In this document: one piece after another, positions 53,151-62,917 of the stretch
Position numbering within the stretch: the stretch's first letter is position 1
Layout: every line of letters begins with the position of its first letter
Source: Bog-257 sp963846715
GTDB taxonomy: Bacteria > Acidobacteriota > Terriglobia > Terriglobales > Acidobacteriaceae
Assembly: GCA_963846715.1 (NCBI GenBank)
Contig: CAWJXA010000008.1
Coordinates: 1-64,000, forward strand
Length of the DNA stretch: 64,000 nucleotides
Reading direction: 5' to 3'
Made by a program: the position numbers and the translations under genes
Notes under the pieces: generated by a model
Databases searched by the model: none
Told to the model about the DNA's origin: nothing
Seen by the model: only the letters and a program-made list of their open reading frames with translations

Positions 53151-54428
53151 TTATGGCATGATCTCCCAGACAACGCCGCAGCCTCCGGCGCAAGACTCCT
53201 GACCACCGTCAGAGCTTGTGCCGTAGAGATTGCCGTTAGCGTCGAGCAGCACCGCGCCCTCTGGGAAAGCGCCTTGACTGGGGTCCTGGAAGTCGTAAAG
53301 GTCGGTGTAGGTCCAACCGCCGGCTCCGGGACTTAGCTTGAAAACGTTACCTAGGGAGCCCGTTCCCCCGGCATCCGTCGTGGCATAGATATTGCCGGAA
53401 GCATCCAGCGTCGGGCTGTCAACGGGTCCATTCGTTCCCGATAAGTTATATAGGGTGCTGGAGGACCAATTGCCGCCACCCAAAGGCTGCAACTCATAGA
53501 CCGTGCCGCCACTACCGGTCCCACCGGTGAACGTTGTGCCGTAGAGGTTGCCCTGCTGATCGAAAACCAGACCGCCGTACGGATTGCCGCCGGCCGGCCA
53601 TACCCCAAAATTGTAAAGCGTGGTTTCCGTCCAGCCGGAACCCGATTGACTTAGCTCATAGACGACACCCCGGCCGGCCGTTCCACCGAAGGCAAGTGTG
53701 CCGTACAGGTTGCCGGCGCTGTCGAAGAGAACTCCGCTGAGGGGAGTCTGGCCGTTGCCATGTTCGAAAGCAAATAAGATGCTCTCGCTCCAAGCTCCGC
53801 CGGATTGGGTGAGCTTGAAAACCATGCCGCAACCTCCATAAGGTTCGCAGCCCTGGCCTCCGGCTGCGGTTGTGCCATAGATGTCACCCGCCGAGTCGAA
53901 CACCAGGTCGCCGTACATGGGACCCGCGCCGTCACTTCCACCTGCGAATCGGTACAGCACGGTCTCGTTCCACGGGCACTGGACGCTGCGGCAAACCGTA
54001 GCCGGAAGTCTGAGCCGGAAGACCGTCCCCCCGCCGGCGCCACCATAGGTGGTGGTTCCATACAAGGCTCCATCAGGCCCGAACACGACCCGGGCTTGCG
54101 GGGTGGCTCCATCGCTGCCACCCCGAAACGCATAGAGGGTGGTCAGAATCCAGCCCGAACCAGAGCGCGACAGCTTGAAGACCGTCCCATATCCAGCTCC
54201 GCCATACGACGTGGTGCCGTAGAGATTTCCGGCTCGATCAAAGGTCAACCCCGATACGGGTTCACCTCCGTCGCCTTGGCCGGTGAACGTGTGCTGGACG
54301 GTGAATGTCTGCGCCTGCGTAGATTGCCCAGCCATCACGATCAGGGCGAAGACCAGCAGGATGGTGAAGGCGATGCCGGGTTGCGAGCCCGCTCCAGTGT
54401 GCGAGCGATACTGTGCTGGTTGAGTCAT
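53151..54428 (-). CDS. Secreted GloVer-repeat protein 4 (predicted seven-bladed propeller)
   Basis: The 425-residue protein has a signal peptide (GIAFTILLVFALIVMAGQSTQAQ) and AGAGGAAC before the ATG. Seven repeats run from GLTFDRAGNLYGTTSYGG to AVLLDANGNLYGTSSDGG and end at VVWEIMP. Cysteine pairs in repeats 2-3 (VCRSVQCPWNE, GCEPYGGCG) match those of proteins 2 and 3. With protein 3 downstream it forms a tandem pair. No anchor, lipobox or enzyme motif is visible. Confidence 0.85.
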   Translation of the reverse strand: MTQPAQYRSHTGAGSQPGIAFTILLVFALIVMAGQSTQAQTFTVQHTFTGQGDGGEPVSGLTFDRAGNLYGTTSYGGAGYGTVFKLSRSGSGWILTTLYAFRGGSDGATPQARVVFGPDGALYGTTTYGGAGGGTVFRLRLPATVCRSVQCPWNETVLYRFAGGSDGAGPMYGDLVFDSAGDIYGTTAAGGQGCEPYGGCGMVFKLTQSGGAWSESILFAFEHGNGQTPLSGVLFDSAGNLYGTLAFGGTAGRGVVYELSQSGSGWTETTLYNFGVWPAGGNPYGGLVFDQQGNLYGTTFTGGTGSGGTVYELQPLGGGNWSSSTLYNLSGTNGPVDSPTLDASGNIYATTDAGGTGSLGNVFKLSPGAGGWTYTDLYDFQDPSQGAFPEGAVLLDANGNLYGTSSDGGQESCAGGCGVVWEIMP

Positions 54429-55256
54429 ATTGTTCCTCTTTACTGTGTGAGTATGAAGGTAGGCCAGTTCGGTTGGGCGGCACTTTACACCCGACGAGCA
54501 GGAGAACGCCAGCAGAAAAACAATCTACGGGTGCCCCTTCAGCTGGTTGTTCATTTCGATCTCAGTTATTCGAAAATTGCGGGTGATTGAGAGGGGCCCG
54601 CTGGCGAACTTGCCGGATTGGCGTATGCGCTCGTACGGGTAGTGCGGGCCTTCAGGTCCGCGTATGGGACAAGAAGAAAAATCGCGTAAGCGGGGTGTTT
54701 GGCTGAGCCGGAACGCGGCGCTGAAGCTGGATTATTCATGGAAGTTCATACTTGAAAGGGCACGGCCTCACAGGCTGCTGAAAAACTACCTACTGACAAC
54801 AGCCCGGGTAGTGCGGGCCTTCAAGGCCCGCATTCACCGGGTCTTGTGAAGAGGACTTTAGCCCCTGAGGTACCTCGTCCAAAGCCGCTAAAATAGCCTC
54901 TTTTGTGCAATGTCCCCAGGCCTAAAGACCGTTTCACCGTACTCGCTTGACGCGGCGCTGAAGCGCCGCACTACCCGAACTCGCTCCGGAGAGGACTTTT
55001 TCAGCAGCCTGTAAAGCCATGCCCTTTCAAAACTGTCCCTCTTCGCGTACCGAAAACAAATGCATAATCCAGCTAAAGCGCCGCACTGCCCGTACAAATC
55101 GGATACCTCTATTCAGGAACCCCTATAGCGATCCGGTCCTGCAGAATGGCCTCGACGGTCCGCAAATTGAGATAGAATCCAGGTCATCAGCAAGCCAAAA
55201 ATGCCTCGACTGGGTGCGGCGGCCGCAGGGTTGCCGTCCAGTGGGAGATCACGGGT
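54429..55256. other. Large gene-free stretch rich in repeats
   Basis: No gene is supported in these 828 bases. Two short open frames (54664-54849 and 54888-55097) are made of repeat sequence. The repeat cluster is listed separately. GGGAGAT at 55242-55248 is the ribosome-binding site of the methyltransferase gene. Confidence 0.5.
54600..55110. repeat. Palindromic intergenic repeat cluster, the largest in the window
   Basis: GGGTAGTGCGGGCCTTCAGG (54637) and GGGTAGTGCGGGCCTTCAAGG (54809) are direct copies. GCGCTGAAGCGCCGCACTACCCG (54952 region) is their inverted counterpart. GGCTGCTGAAAAACT (54773) faces TTTTTCAGCAGCCTG (54998). A third, partial copy, AAAGCGCCGCACTGCCCG, is at 55075. The cluster looks like several palindromic units inserted in or duplicated next to one another. 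Confidence 0.65.
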
Positions 55257-56186
55257 ATGCGCCGGTCCATCGTCAGCGCTCTCAGCCATCCGCATAAAAT
55301 CCTGCCCTTCGCGATCAGGAAGTTTAAGGAAAATGTTCTTTGGGAGCATTATTACCGGTCCGTACCCGGCACTAAGACCAATGCCTGGATACCTCATGAC
55401 AGCGATATTGAAGAGGAGATTGTCCAGCAACTGCAACGAGACGGCTACAAAGTGCAGCCCTATACCATCGATGTTGCCGATTATCGTGGTTATCTCGAAC
55501 AGGCAGATTATGCCAGCTTCCGCGATTATCACCAGGGGGGCCGATCGTCGAATTTTATCGAGAAATCTTTGGAGCACTACCTGGCCGCAAAGTTCCTGGC
55601 AATGTCAGCAGACGATGTTTATATCGACATCGCCAACGCCGGATCTCCGGTTCCCGAGATTTATCGTGCGTTGTTCGGATGCACGGCCTACCGTCAGGAC
55701 CTGGCGTTTCCCGTGGGAATCAAGGACAACATCATCGGCGGCGATGCAGCCCAATTGCCGTTGCCCGCTGATTTTGCCACCCGGATGGCACTGCATTGTT
55801 CGTTTGAGCATTTCGAACGGGATTCCGACATCGGATTTATTAAAGAAGCCAGTCGAGTCCTGCGGACTGGCGGGAGGCTCGTGGTACTTCCTCTCTACCT
55901 TTTTCGCGAATACGCCATTCAGTCCGATCCCATTGAAGTGCCGAAGGGAGCCAACTTCCTCGATCCCCAGGCTCGCATCTATTGTGCGCGCGGCTACGGC
56001 AATCGGCATGGCCGCTTTTACAGTGTTCCCCAATTCAGTTCGCGCATTCGCGGCAATCTTGGGCCATTGGATCTCACCATTCACGTAATCCAAAATCAAA
56101 AGGAGGTCGATGCGTCCTGTTACGTGAAGTTCATCGCTGTGTTTGAGAAAAGCCAGGGTCTCGGGGTTTCTGGAAAGTTGGGGTAA
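55257..56186 (+). CDS. Class I SAM-dependent methyltransferase
   Basis: The 309-residue protein starts at the ATG at 55257, 8 bases after GGGAGAT. After an N-terminal extension of about 115 residues, the Rossmann part begins VYIDIANAGSPVPEIYR. It continues with AAQLPLPADFATRMALHCSFEHFERDSD and EASRVLRTGGRLVVLPLYL, the post-II to motif III pattern of methyltransferase type 11. The glycine-rich motif I is weak (IANAGSP). A membrane glycosyltransferase-like gene converges 41 bp downstream. Genes like this modify glycans or small molecules, but no substrate is indicated. Confidence 0.75.
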   Translation: MRRSIVSALSHPHKILPFAIRKFKENVLWEHYYRSVPGTKTNAWIPHDSDIEEEIVQQLQRDGYKVQPYTIDVADYRGYLEQADYASFRDYHQGGRSSNFIEKSLEHYLAAKFLAMSADDVYIDIANAGSPVPEIYRALFGCTAYRQDLAFPVGIKDNIIGGDAAQLPLPADFATRMALHCSFEHFERDSDIGFIKEASRVLRTGGRLVVLPLYLFREYAIQSDPIEVPKGANFLDPQARIYCARGYGNRHGRFYSVPQFSSRIRGNLGPLDLTIHVIQNQKEVDASCYVKFIAVFEKSQGLGVSGKLG

Positions 56187-56227
56187 TTGAGAGCCCCCAC
56201 CGACTACGAACGAGACGAATGGCTAAG

Positions 56228-57988
56228 TTACTTATTTCGAGCAAGCACCATGTAGTCCAAGTCAAAATTATCTTCCGGGTGAAACAATTTCACTCGATCC
56301 TGCGGCGGGACGGCAAATTCGCGGTCAAGATGATATTCCTTCAGCAAAAAATCACCCCCCGCCATCTTCACACCATCCTCATATTCGCTCCTCCGCAAAA
56401 CAAGGTAGTCTGGATGGAGGTACGCAAAGATTAGTAACTTAGCACTTGTCCGATCGGGGGAATCTTTGTGCGCCTGAAGCCAGCGAACGACCTTCCGGCT
56501 GCATAGTCCCGGGTAATCGTAGTAAGTCCGGCGTGAGTAGTAGCCGATGTAGCCAAGGGGCTCACCTGCGATGGTAGTTTCCAGAGGCGTATGCGACAGA
56601 TAGATGCCAATGGCTTTGCGTATCTTGTTTTCAACTAATTCCTGGATGTTACGTTCGGCGGGAAACGTCGTAGGCAGGACGGACGCGAAGGCGGCGAGAT
56701 AGGCCGCTGTCGCCAGCCACGCAACCAGTGCACCAGGCCCTCTCGGAAGGAGGCCAGTGATGTCGGCAACTCCCTTCGCTAACAAAAGTGCGAATACAGC
56801 GCAAAGCGGTGCCGCGTACCACTCGAAGACAATTGGAGCTCGGAAAGTGAGGAACGCCGCGAATAGGACAGCAAATGCGTAAACCGGCAAGAAGCGCCAG
56901 CGCCGACGAATGGCTTCAAACACGAAGCCGATCGCAATCACCAGAAGGCAGATCGCCGCCAGCCAGAAGCCTTGGATGAGGGGAATAAAACCGGCACCGT
57001 TACCACCAAACACAGGTTCGAGGGGTAAGGAAATTCTAAGGAGAAAAACCTTAACCGCACCGATAAGCAGCTCTCTGAGAGATGAGGTGCCTTCCCAAAA
57101 ACCAATGTAGCCCAAACTCTTCGCAACGATTGTATTGGGAACAGGACTGCCATAGTAGAGGGTTGTGAAGATAAGCCATGGCCCGTAGACAACACAGACC
57201 AGGACCACGAACACAAGCAGCGGCCTAAAGTCTTTCCGTCGATAGGAAGTATAGGCGGTTGCGACGGTGGCAATGGCTGTCCACAGGATCAAGTCTGGCC
57301 GGGCGAGGAGACACAGTCCCGACATTATTGCGCTGGCTTTCAGGTTTCCCGAAAACAGAAAGTAGACGGACGCCAGGAGGATCGCCGTCGCAATCTGGGT
57401 CTCCATGCCGGCCATTCCCCACAGGATCTGCTGATGCTCGATCGCGAGATAACCCGCGCCAAGAACAGCCGCTGCCCGGCTGAAGGGAGCCAGGTAATCC
57501 CGCAGCATCCTATAGCCGAACCACACCGTTACAGGGCCCGCAAGGAGAGATACCAGCTTTTCAAATGGCAAGCCCCATCCGACGTGGAAACGGTCAGCAA
57601 CCAAAGGCAGCAGCACGCTGATCGGACTTGTGAAGCCGTGCAGTGGCCTTGGGTCATCGATCCTAAAATGCGTGAGGCCGAGCCCATGATAAAAGTTTTC
57701 TGAGTGAAGCACAGTAATGAGAGCGTCTTCCCAGATTCGGCCCGTGTAAGCCCAGAACACCAGCCGCAGCAGAAAGGCGGTGATCAGCAAGGCGACTAAC
57801 CATGGGTCATCAAGATGAAGCGAACGCACAATCGCGTTGCGCTTGGCCGCGGTGGAGGATCTTGCCTGCTGAACGCTTGTTGAAGCAGTCGGTGCTGACG
57901 TCATCGTCGCCAGGCCGCCGCGTTCGTTCTTTGAAATCGTTCGCTTAACTTTGGGTCGGGAGCCGCGACCCTTCGCACGCTTGACCAT
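56228..57988 (-). CDS. Polytopic membrane protein of the dolichol-phosphate-mannosyl/ArnT-like glycosyltransferase type
   Basis: The 586-residue protein has a basic N-terminal tail and about eleven membrane helices from residue 60 to 430 (PWLVALLITAFLLRLVFWAYT near the start). A soluble C-terminal domain of about 150 residues follows. The first extracytoplasmic loop has GRIWEDALITVLHSENFYHGLGL, whose acidic residue after helix 1 fits GT-C enzymes. LLARPDLILWTAIATV is another family-like segment. GT-C enzymes transfer sugars from lipid carriers on the outer face of the membrane. Methionine 28 is an alternative start. A neighbouring methyltransferase supports glycan modification, but the substrate is unknown. 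Confidence 0.7.
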   Translation of the reverse strand: MVKRAKGRGSRPKVKRTISKNERGGLATMTSAPTASTSVQQARSSTAAKRNAIVRSLHLDDPWLVALLITAFLLRLVFWAYTGRIWEDALITVLHSENFYHGLGLTHFRIDDPRPLHGFTSPISVLLPLVADRFHVGWGLPFEKLVSLLAGPVTVWFGYRMLRDYLAPFSRAAAVLGAGYLAIEHQQILWGMAGMETQIATAILLASVYFLFSGNLKASAIMSGLCLLARPDLILWTAIATVATAYTSYRRKDFRPLLVFVVLVCVVYGPWLIFTTLYYGSPVPNTIVAKSLGYIGFWEGTSSLRELLIGAVKVFLLRISLPLEPVFGGNGAGFIPLIQGFWLAAICLLVIAIGFVFEAIRRRWRFLPVYAFAVLFAAFLTFRAPIVFEWYAAPLCAVFALLLAKGVADITGLLPRGPGALVAWLATAAYLAAFASVLPTTFPAERNIQELVENKIRKAIGIYLSHTPLETTIAGEPLGYIGYYSRRTYYDYPGLCSRKVVRWLQAHKDSPDRTSAKLLIFAYLHPDYLVLRRSEYEDGVKMAGGDFLLKEYHLDREFAVPPQDRVKLFHPEDNFDLDYMVLARNK

Positions 57989-58413
57989 TACTGCACGCCT
58001 AATCCAACGCGTCGAATTGCTGCAGACACGAAAACCACATTAATCGGAATTTCCACTTTGAGCCGGAAACATCTAGTATTCCCCCGGCCGGGATTTTCCA
58101 TTTTCGTATTCGGACACTATACATTCAATCGCTTCTGCTCGCGCCCCTTTTGTCCTTAAGCGGCTCCGATGGCTGAGGAACGGCCACGCCCCCATCCGGG
58201 TAAGGAAAACCAGAAAGATGCCTTATTTTGAAGTGATTTCTAAGACAGCTGTCCCTCTCTCCCTGCTGGTGTCCCATGGTGGGCAATAACCCCGTTAGCT
58301 TGCGGGCGGAGCTCCGTCCAGGCGCCGGCACGCGGCCTCGACGGCCTGTTCACTGTCCAGATGGCAGTATCAGGCGCCAGGCCACTCGAGTGAGGATGCA
58401 ATTGCCTACAGAA
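57989..58413. other. Gene-free stretch
   Basis: This contains the promoter zone of the membrane glycosyltransferase gene and the downstream flank of tRNA-Arg. I see no open frame with a plausible ribosome-binding site and no repeat of the families found elsewhere. Confidence 0.4.
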
Positions 58414-58490
58414 TGGCGGGCCCGGCTGGGCTCGAACCAGCAACCCTCAGCTTCGAAGGCTGATGCTCTATCCAGTTGAGCTACGGACCC
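58414..58490 (-). tRNA. tRNA-Arg (anticodon TCG)
   Basis: On the reverse strand GGGTCCG pairs with CGGGCCC, and the CCA end is encoded (58416-58414). The anticodon stem TCAGC/GCTGA encloses CTTCGAA, giving anticodon TCG for CGA codons. The T-arm GCTGGTTCGAGCCCAGC is intact. The total is 77 nt. Confidence 0.95.
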
Positions 58491-58834
58491 GCAAGCGGCG
58501 AGATCGGTTGGTTACAGGTTTACCATACTCCACCGGCAGGAAGAGGCGCACCTTCGGAAGCGCTCCAGAAAATCCTGAGACTCAGTCATCCACTAATGTG
58601 CTATCCATTTGGACACGCAGGTTCCGGCTCTACCCATGCACTTTCGCCTAGGTCGCCCTCTGGCAGCGAAAGCGCCCCCAAAGAGGTTGAGGTCTCATCT
58701 TCCTCAAAAAAGTGCAACAGAAGCCAATTGTGAGCGATTACGAGCCATTTGTCGGAGCTGGCAAATCCGTAAAACGGCATTCCTAGCTCGTCCTCTGAAA
58801 TTTACACCATTAAAGTGCTGTACAACGCCGCGTT
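58491..58834. other. Gene-free stretch
   Basis: No gene is supported between tRNA-Arg(TCG) and the M13 peptidase gene. The longest open frame runs mostly antisense to the peptidase. No repeat or RNA signal is recognised apart from the likely tRNA promoter at the left. Confidence 0.4.
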
Positions 58835-60916
58835 TTACCACACTCGGCACGCATTCGCCGGCATCATCGGCTGACCGGTCTTGCAGCCGAACGCCTGCCC
58901 CATCTCCGGCATGTTCTGCACCACGCCGTTCACACGGAATTGCCGCGGCGAGTGCGGATCGGTCTGCACCTGCAGCCGCAGTTGCTCAGGCCGAGTGCTG
59001 CCGCACCAGTTCTGGCCATATCCCAGAAAGAATTGCTGCACCGGCGTGTAGCCGTCCTGTTTGGCGTTCAGGCCGATGCCTTTCTTGCTCGCATCGGCGA
59101 GGAATGCGAGGTAAGCCAGGCGCAGACCGCCATTGTCGGCGGTGTTCTCGCCCAGGGTCAGTTTGCCATTGACCTTCACATCATCGACCGCGACGAAGCT
59201 GCTGTACTCCTTCACTTCGCAATCGGCCTTCTGGTCAAACTTTTTGCCGTCTTCGGCGGTCCACCAATCTTCCAGGTTGCCGCTGCCATCGAACTGGCGG
59301 CCCTCATCGTCGAAGCCGTGCGTCAATTCATGGCCGACGATTGCGCCTCCATGGCCATAGTTCTCCGCGTCGGTCGCGTGACTATCGTAAAACGGGGGTT
59401 GCAAGATGCCCGCGGGAAAGTTGATGTCGTTCATGCTGGGGTTGTAGTAAGCGTCCACGGTCGCGGGACTCATGCCCCATTCGCCGCGATCGACGGGCTT
59501 GCCAATCTTAGCGAGCTGACGGCGGCCCTCAAATTCGGTGGCGCGCATGGTGTTTCCATAAGCGTCGTCGCGCACAATGATCAGCTTCGAGTAGTCCCGC
59601 CAATGATCGGGATAGCCAATCTTGTCGGCCACCGCTTGCAGCTTTGCCTTGGCCTTGACTTTGGTCGCCGGGCTCATCCAATCCAGGGTGTCGATATCCT
59701 GATTCATCGCCGCCTCGATGCCCTCTACCATCTGCAGCGTGGCCTGTTTATTCGCAGCAGGAAATTCCTGGGCCACGTAGACCTGTCCAATCGCCTCACC
59801 CAGGCCGGCGTCGACCGACTGTACACAGCGCTTCCAGCGGGCCCGTTGTTCCGGCTGGCCGCGCAGCTTGCGGCCATAGAAGTCGAAGGCTTCGTCGTCG
59901 AAGGCTTTGGGCAGAGCGTAGCTCGGAACCGCGTTGATGAGTTGCCAACGAAGATAGGTCTTGATGGTATCCATGCTGGTGGAGGCGAGCAGCGTGTTCA
60001 GTCCCTTGAAGAACTCGGGATTCGCGACGTTCAGTTCGGTAATCGGAGGAGCGCCCGAGGCAGCCAGGAAACGAGTCCACGAGAAATTGGGAGCCAGCGT
60101 CGCCAGCTCCGACACCGGCATCAGGTGATAGACCTTGTTGGGGTCGCGCTGCGTGGTGATGTCCATCGATACTTTGGCAAGCGCGGTCTCCAGTTTCATG
60201 ATCTCTTGCGCGTCGCTGGCGGCTTTGGCATCAGGCTCGCCCATCAGCTTCAGCATGTTGGTGATGTGTTGCACGTATTGCGCGCGCGTCTTCTCCGACG
60301 CGTCACCGGTGCGGAAGTAATAGTCGCGCTCCGGCAGGCCCAGGCCGCCCTGATCGACCACGGCAATCTGCTTGCGCGCGTCCTTGAAGTCCTGTTGTTC
60401 GCCGAAGCCGAGAAATGCATTTACGTTGATGAGCTGAAAGTGGGCCAGCAGTTCAGGCAAATCGTCGGTGCTCTTCAGAGCGGCGATGCGGTCGAGCTCG
60501 GGTTGCAGCGGCTTCAATCCCAACTGGTTGATAGTGTCCACATTGAGGCAGGCAGCATAAGCGTCGCCAATCTTCTGCTCGTTGGGAGTGCGGTCGGCGC
60601 CACCGGCGGCAGCTTTGTCCAGCATGGTATGCAGGATGAATTCGTTGCGCTCAAAGACAATGGCGCCGGTTCCATAGGCGGAGCGGTCGTTGGGAATGGG
60701 ATATATCTTGGAAAAATTGCCGCAGGCGTACTGAGAGAAATCCTGGCAAGGGTCGGCCGTGGTGTCGATGAAGCGCTTGTCGAGGCCGGGCAGCGGTGCG
60801 GGGGCCTTCGCCGGAGTGGAGGATGCAGCATCCGGCGTCTGCGCCAGGGAAGCGGTACACAACATCGCTACAACCATAAGAGTCGTTGCCAAGCCAGTTG
60901 CCATTCGCTTTGTCAT
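58835..60916 (-). CDS. M13-family zinc metallopeptidase (PepO/neprilysin type), exported
   Basis: The 693-residue protein starts at the ATG at 60916 after AAGGAAA, with a signal peptide (MATGLATTLMVVAMLCTASLAQ). Residues about 60-430 form the M13 N-terminal domain (DFSQYACGNFSKIYPIPNDRS). The catalytic domain has the zinc site HELTH (529-533) in VGHELTHGFDDEG, the third ligand in GENTADNGG (Glu590), and the family C-terminus CRVW. M13 enzymes cut oligopeptides outside the cytoplasm. The length is normal and all active-site residues are present. A frame extending to 61033 adds non-coding residues. Confidence 0.96.
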   Translation of the reverse strand: MTKRMATGLATTLMVVAMLCTASLAQTPDAASSTPAKAPAPLPGLDKRFIDTTADPCQDFSQYACGNFSKIYPIPNDRSAYGTGAIVFERNEFILHTMLDKAAAGGADRTPNEQKIGDAYAACLNVDTINQLGLKPLQPELDRIAALKSTDDLPELLAHFQLINVNAFLGFGEQQDFKDARKQIAVVDQGGLGLPERDYYFRTGDASEKTRAQYVQHITNMLKLMGEPDAKAASDAQEIMKLETALAKVSMDITTQRDPNKVYHLMPVSELATLAPNFSWTRFLAASGAPPITELNVANPEFFKGLNTLLASTSMDTIKTYLRWQLINAVPSYALPKAFDDEAFDFYGRKLRGQPEQRARWKRCVQSVDAGLGEAIGQVYVAQEFPAANKQATLQMVEGIEAAMNQDIDTLDWMSPATKVKAKAKLQAVADKIGYPDHWRDYSKLIIVRDDAYGNTMRATEFEGRRQLAKIGKPVDRGEWGMSPATVDAYYNPSMNDINFPAGILQPPFYDSHATDAENYGHGGAIVGHELTHGFDDEGRQFDGSGNLEDWWTAEDGKKFDQKADCEVKEYSSFVAVDDVKVNGKLTLGENTADNGGLRLAYLAFLADASKKGIGLNAKQDGYTPVQQFFLGYGQNWCGSTRPEQLRLQVQTDPHSPRQFRVNGVVQNMPEMGQAFGCKTGQPMMPANACRVW

Positions 60917-61251
60917 GAATGATTTCCTTGAGTGGATTCTTAGTGCGCCTGGGTTGTTTACGTGCGCCAGTCGCAGATTGTTCCGCCCCGAAACTCCCGG
61001 CTGCGAGAGGCCCTTCCCGCTAGACGCGGTCATAACGAGTTAGTTAGCGGGTGTTGGTCCTGTTCGCCGCGGAAGGTGAGATTCGAATAATATGCGTGGA
61101 CCGTGGAAGCTCAATCGCTAACAGAGTAGGCAGAGATACAAGACTAGGGAACCAGCCAACGATGCCGCTGCACCCGACGCCAAAGCTTCAGCATGTGTTC
61201 ACGGTCCAACGAGAGAGGCGGGTTCGCTATTGATAAGGGATTTATCATCAA
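60917..61251. other. Gene-free divergent region
   Basis: The stretch holds the promoter zone of the peptidase gene (leftward) and the upstream part of a small membrane-protein gene (rightward). No repeat or further gene is recognised. Confidence 0.4.
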
Positions 61252-61551
61252 GTGCTGCCCCGAGCTACAATTTTCCGCGTGACTAAAGAACGTTGGGCTC
61301 AGATAGGAATCACTATTGAATTTCTTATCGTCGTTAGGACTCTAGGGGAGTTCTTCCGGCTCAAGCACGTCCTTGGCACGAACTTCTCGATCGCAGTGGC
61401 CGCGCTCTACGTCGGCGGCGCTTTGATCGCGGCTTGCTCCTGCTGGGCGGGCGTGTGCTTTTATTTCTTCCGACGCTATACACTATCCGCCTGGATCACG
61501 CTAGCAACCGTATCTGTTCTGCTGGTGTACAAAATTGCCGTGATCGGGTGA
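61252..61551 (+). CDS. Small membrane protein (99 aa or shorter), function unknown
   Basis: The frame encodes three hydrophobic segments: GITIEFLIVVRTLGEFF, FSIAVAALYVGGALIAACSCWAGVCFYFF and AWITLATVSVLLVYKIAVI. Positive residues lie between them, as expected for a membrane protein. The start is not certain: GTG at 61252 has a distant AAGGGA, and GTG at 61279 begins VTKERWAQIG. I do not recognise the family. It converges with GloVer gene 5. Confidence 0.5.
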   Translation: MLPRATIFRVTKERWAQIGITIEFLIVVRTLGEFFRLKHVLGTNFSIAVAALYVGGALIAACSCWAGVCFYFFRRYTLSAWITLATVSVLLVYKIAVIG

Positions 61552-61660
61552 TAGTGGCAGCTCCCTCTGATGATGAATCCAAAATCGCGAGAGCGGTCCG
61601 GTCAAGCGAGTGCTATGGCGACTTATCGCCAATTATTCACGGCCCAGCGAGGACGGTCAT

Positions 61661-62917
61661 TTACGGCGTGATCTCGTACGCCACGCCGTAGCCATTTACG
61701 CCACCGACTCCCGCCGTGCCGTAAAGATTGCCGGCTCCATCGATCAGCAACGGGCTGGATGGGCTCCCGCCGTCTGAACCAAGCGTGAAGGAATGAAGAA
61801 TGTTTTCCGTCCACTGACCTCCGGCTGACGGTGTCAGCTTGAACACCGTACCGATGCCGGAAAAACCTCCACGGGCGGTCGTACCGTAGATGTTGCCGGC
61901 TTGATCGAATGTGATGCGCTCGGTGGGCAGTTCTCCGTCGAATTCGTGAAACGTGTGCAGAATAGTCTCCGTCCAGGTGCCATCGGCATTGGGCGTGAGT
62001 TTGAAGACCGTCCCGCACCCGAGCGAGCAATTGGCGTTCCCTGTGAATCCGCCGACTTGGGTTACACCGTAGAGGCTGCCATCGGGCCCAAAAATTACGC
62101 CCCGGGGGGCGTTGCCGTCGGGAGCACAAGCAAAAGCGTACAGCACTGTTTCCTGCCAAAAGAGGGTTCCCCGGTTCGTCAGTTTGAAGACAACACCACA
62201 GTTATGAGCGCCCTCGCCCAGGGTTGTGCCATAGAGATTGCCGTTAGCGTCAAACGTGATTGCATCGTACGCGCCCCCTCCGCCGTCACTGGGGTATCCG
62301 TCAAAGGTATGGAGAAGCTGCTCGCGCCAACCCGATGCCCGATTCAAAGTGAAGGCGACACCGGCGTCATTCAGTCCGCCAAAGCGGGTTGTTCCATATA
62401 TGTTGCCGGCTTGGTCCAAGGTCAATTCCCCTGGATCGCCGCCGTCCCAAGAGTTGGAAAACTGGTGGAGGACCGATTCCGTCCAAGTGCCATTAGATCC
62501 CGGCATCAACTGGTAAACGAAACCTGCGTGATCCCCGTAGCCCTCAGCCCAAGTCGCACCGTCGAGATTGCCTTGAGAGTCGAAGATGGGGGAAGTTTGA
62601 GGATACGCACCGTCGCTTCCGTCGAAAGCGTGAATCACCGTTTCCGCCCAGCTGCCGTCGGAGTTGGGCTTCAGTTGGTAAACGGCGCCGCATCCTTCGG
62701 TGAGGCAACCACCTTCCAACCCACCAAGGTTAGTCACGCCATAAAGGTTTCCTTCGACGTCAAATACCTGGCCCGCCAGCGGGACAGCGCCGTCGCCAAC
62801 AGCACCGAAGGAATGCAACACCTTGAATGTCTGTCCCAAGGCACAGGGGCAGGCCAAAGTCGCTGTGAGGATTGTGAGTACCAGACTGGGGACGACCGCG
62901 CATTTCTTGTCCGACAT
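61661..62917 (-). CDS. Secreted GloVer-repeat protein 5 (predicted seven-bladed propeller)
   Basis: The 418-residue protein has GGAGGA before the ATG and a signal peptide (VLTILTATLACPCALGQ). Seven repeats run from GQVFDVEGNLYGVTNLGG to PLLIDGAGNLYGTAGVGG and end at GVAYEITP. The second repeat has GNLDGATWAEG in place of GNLYGTT, and the fifth has the FGPDGSLYG variant. Cysteine pairs appear in repeats 1 and 5 (GCLTEGCG, NCSLGCG). It lies between two arginine tRNA genes. Confidence 0.85.
   Translation of the reverse strand: MSDKKCAVVPSLVLTILTATLACPCALGQTFKVLHSFGAVGDGAVPLAGQVFDVEGNLYGVTNLGGLEGGCLTEGCGAVYQLKPNSDGSWAETVIHAFDGSDGAYPQTSPIFDSQGNLDGATWAEGYGDHAGFVYQLMPGSNGTWTESVLHQFSNSWDGGDPGELTLDQAGNIYGTTRFGGLNDAGVAFTLNRASGWREQLLHTFDGYPSDGGGGAYDAITFDANGNLYGTTLGEGAHNCGVVFKLTNRGTLFWQETVLYAFACAPDGNAPRGVIFGPDGSLYGVTQVGGFTGNANCSLGCGTVFKLTPNADGTWTETILHTFHEFDGELPTERITFDQAGNIYGTTARGGFSGIGTVFKLTPSAGGQWTENILHSFTLGSDGGSPSSPLLIDGAGNLYGTAGVGGVNGYGVAYEITP

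Noticed and set aside
58560..58640. A stretch resembling part of a tRNA (GTGCTATCCATTTGGACAC)
   Set aside because: No cloverleaf with an acceptor stem and T-arm can be drawn around it.
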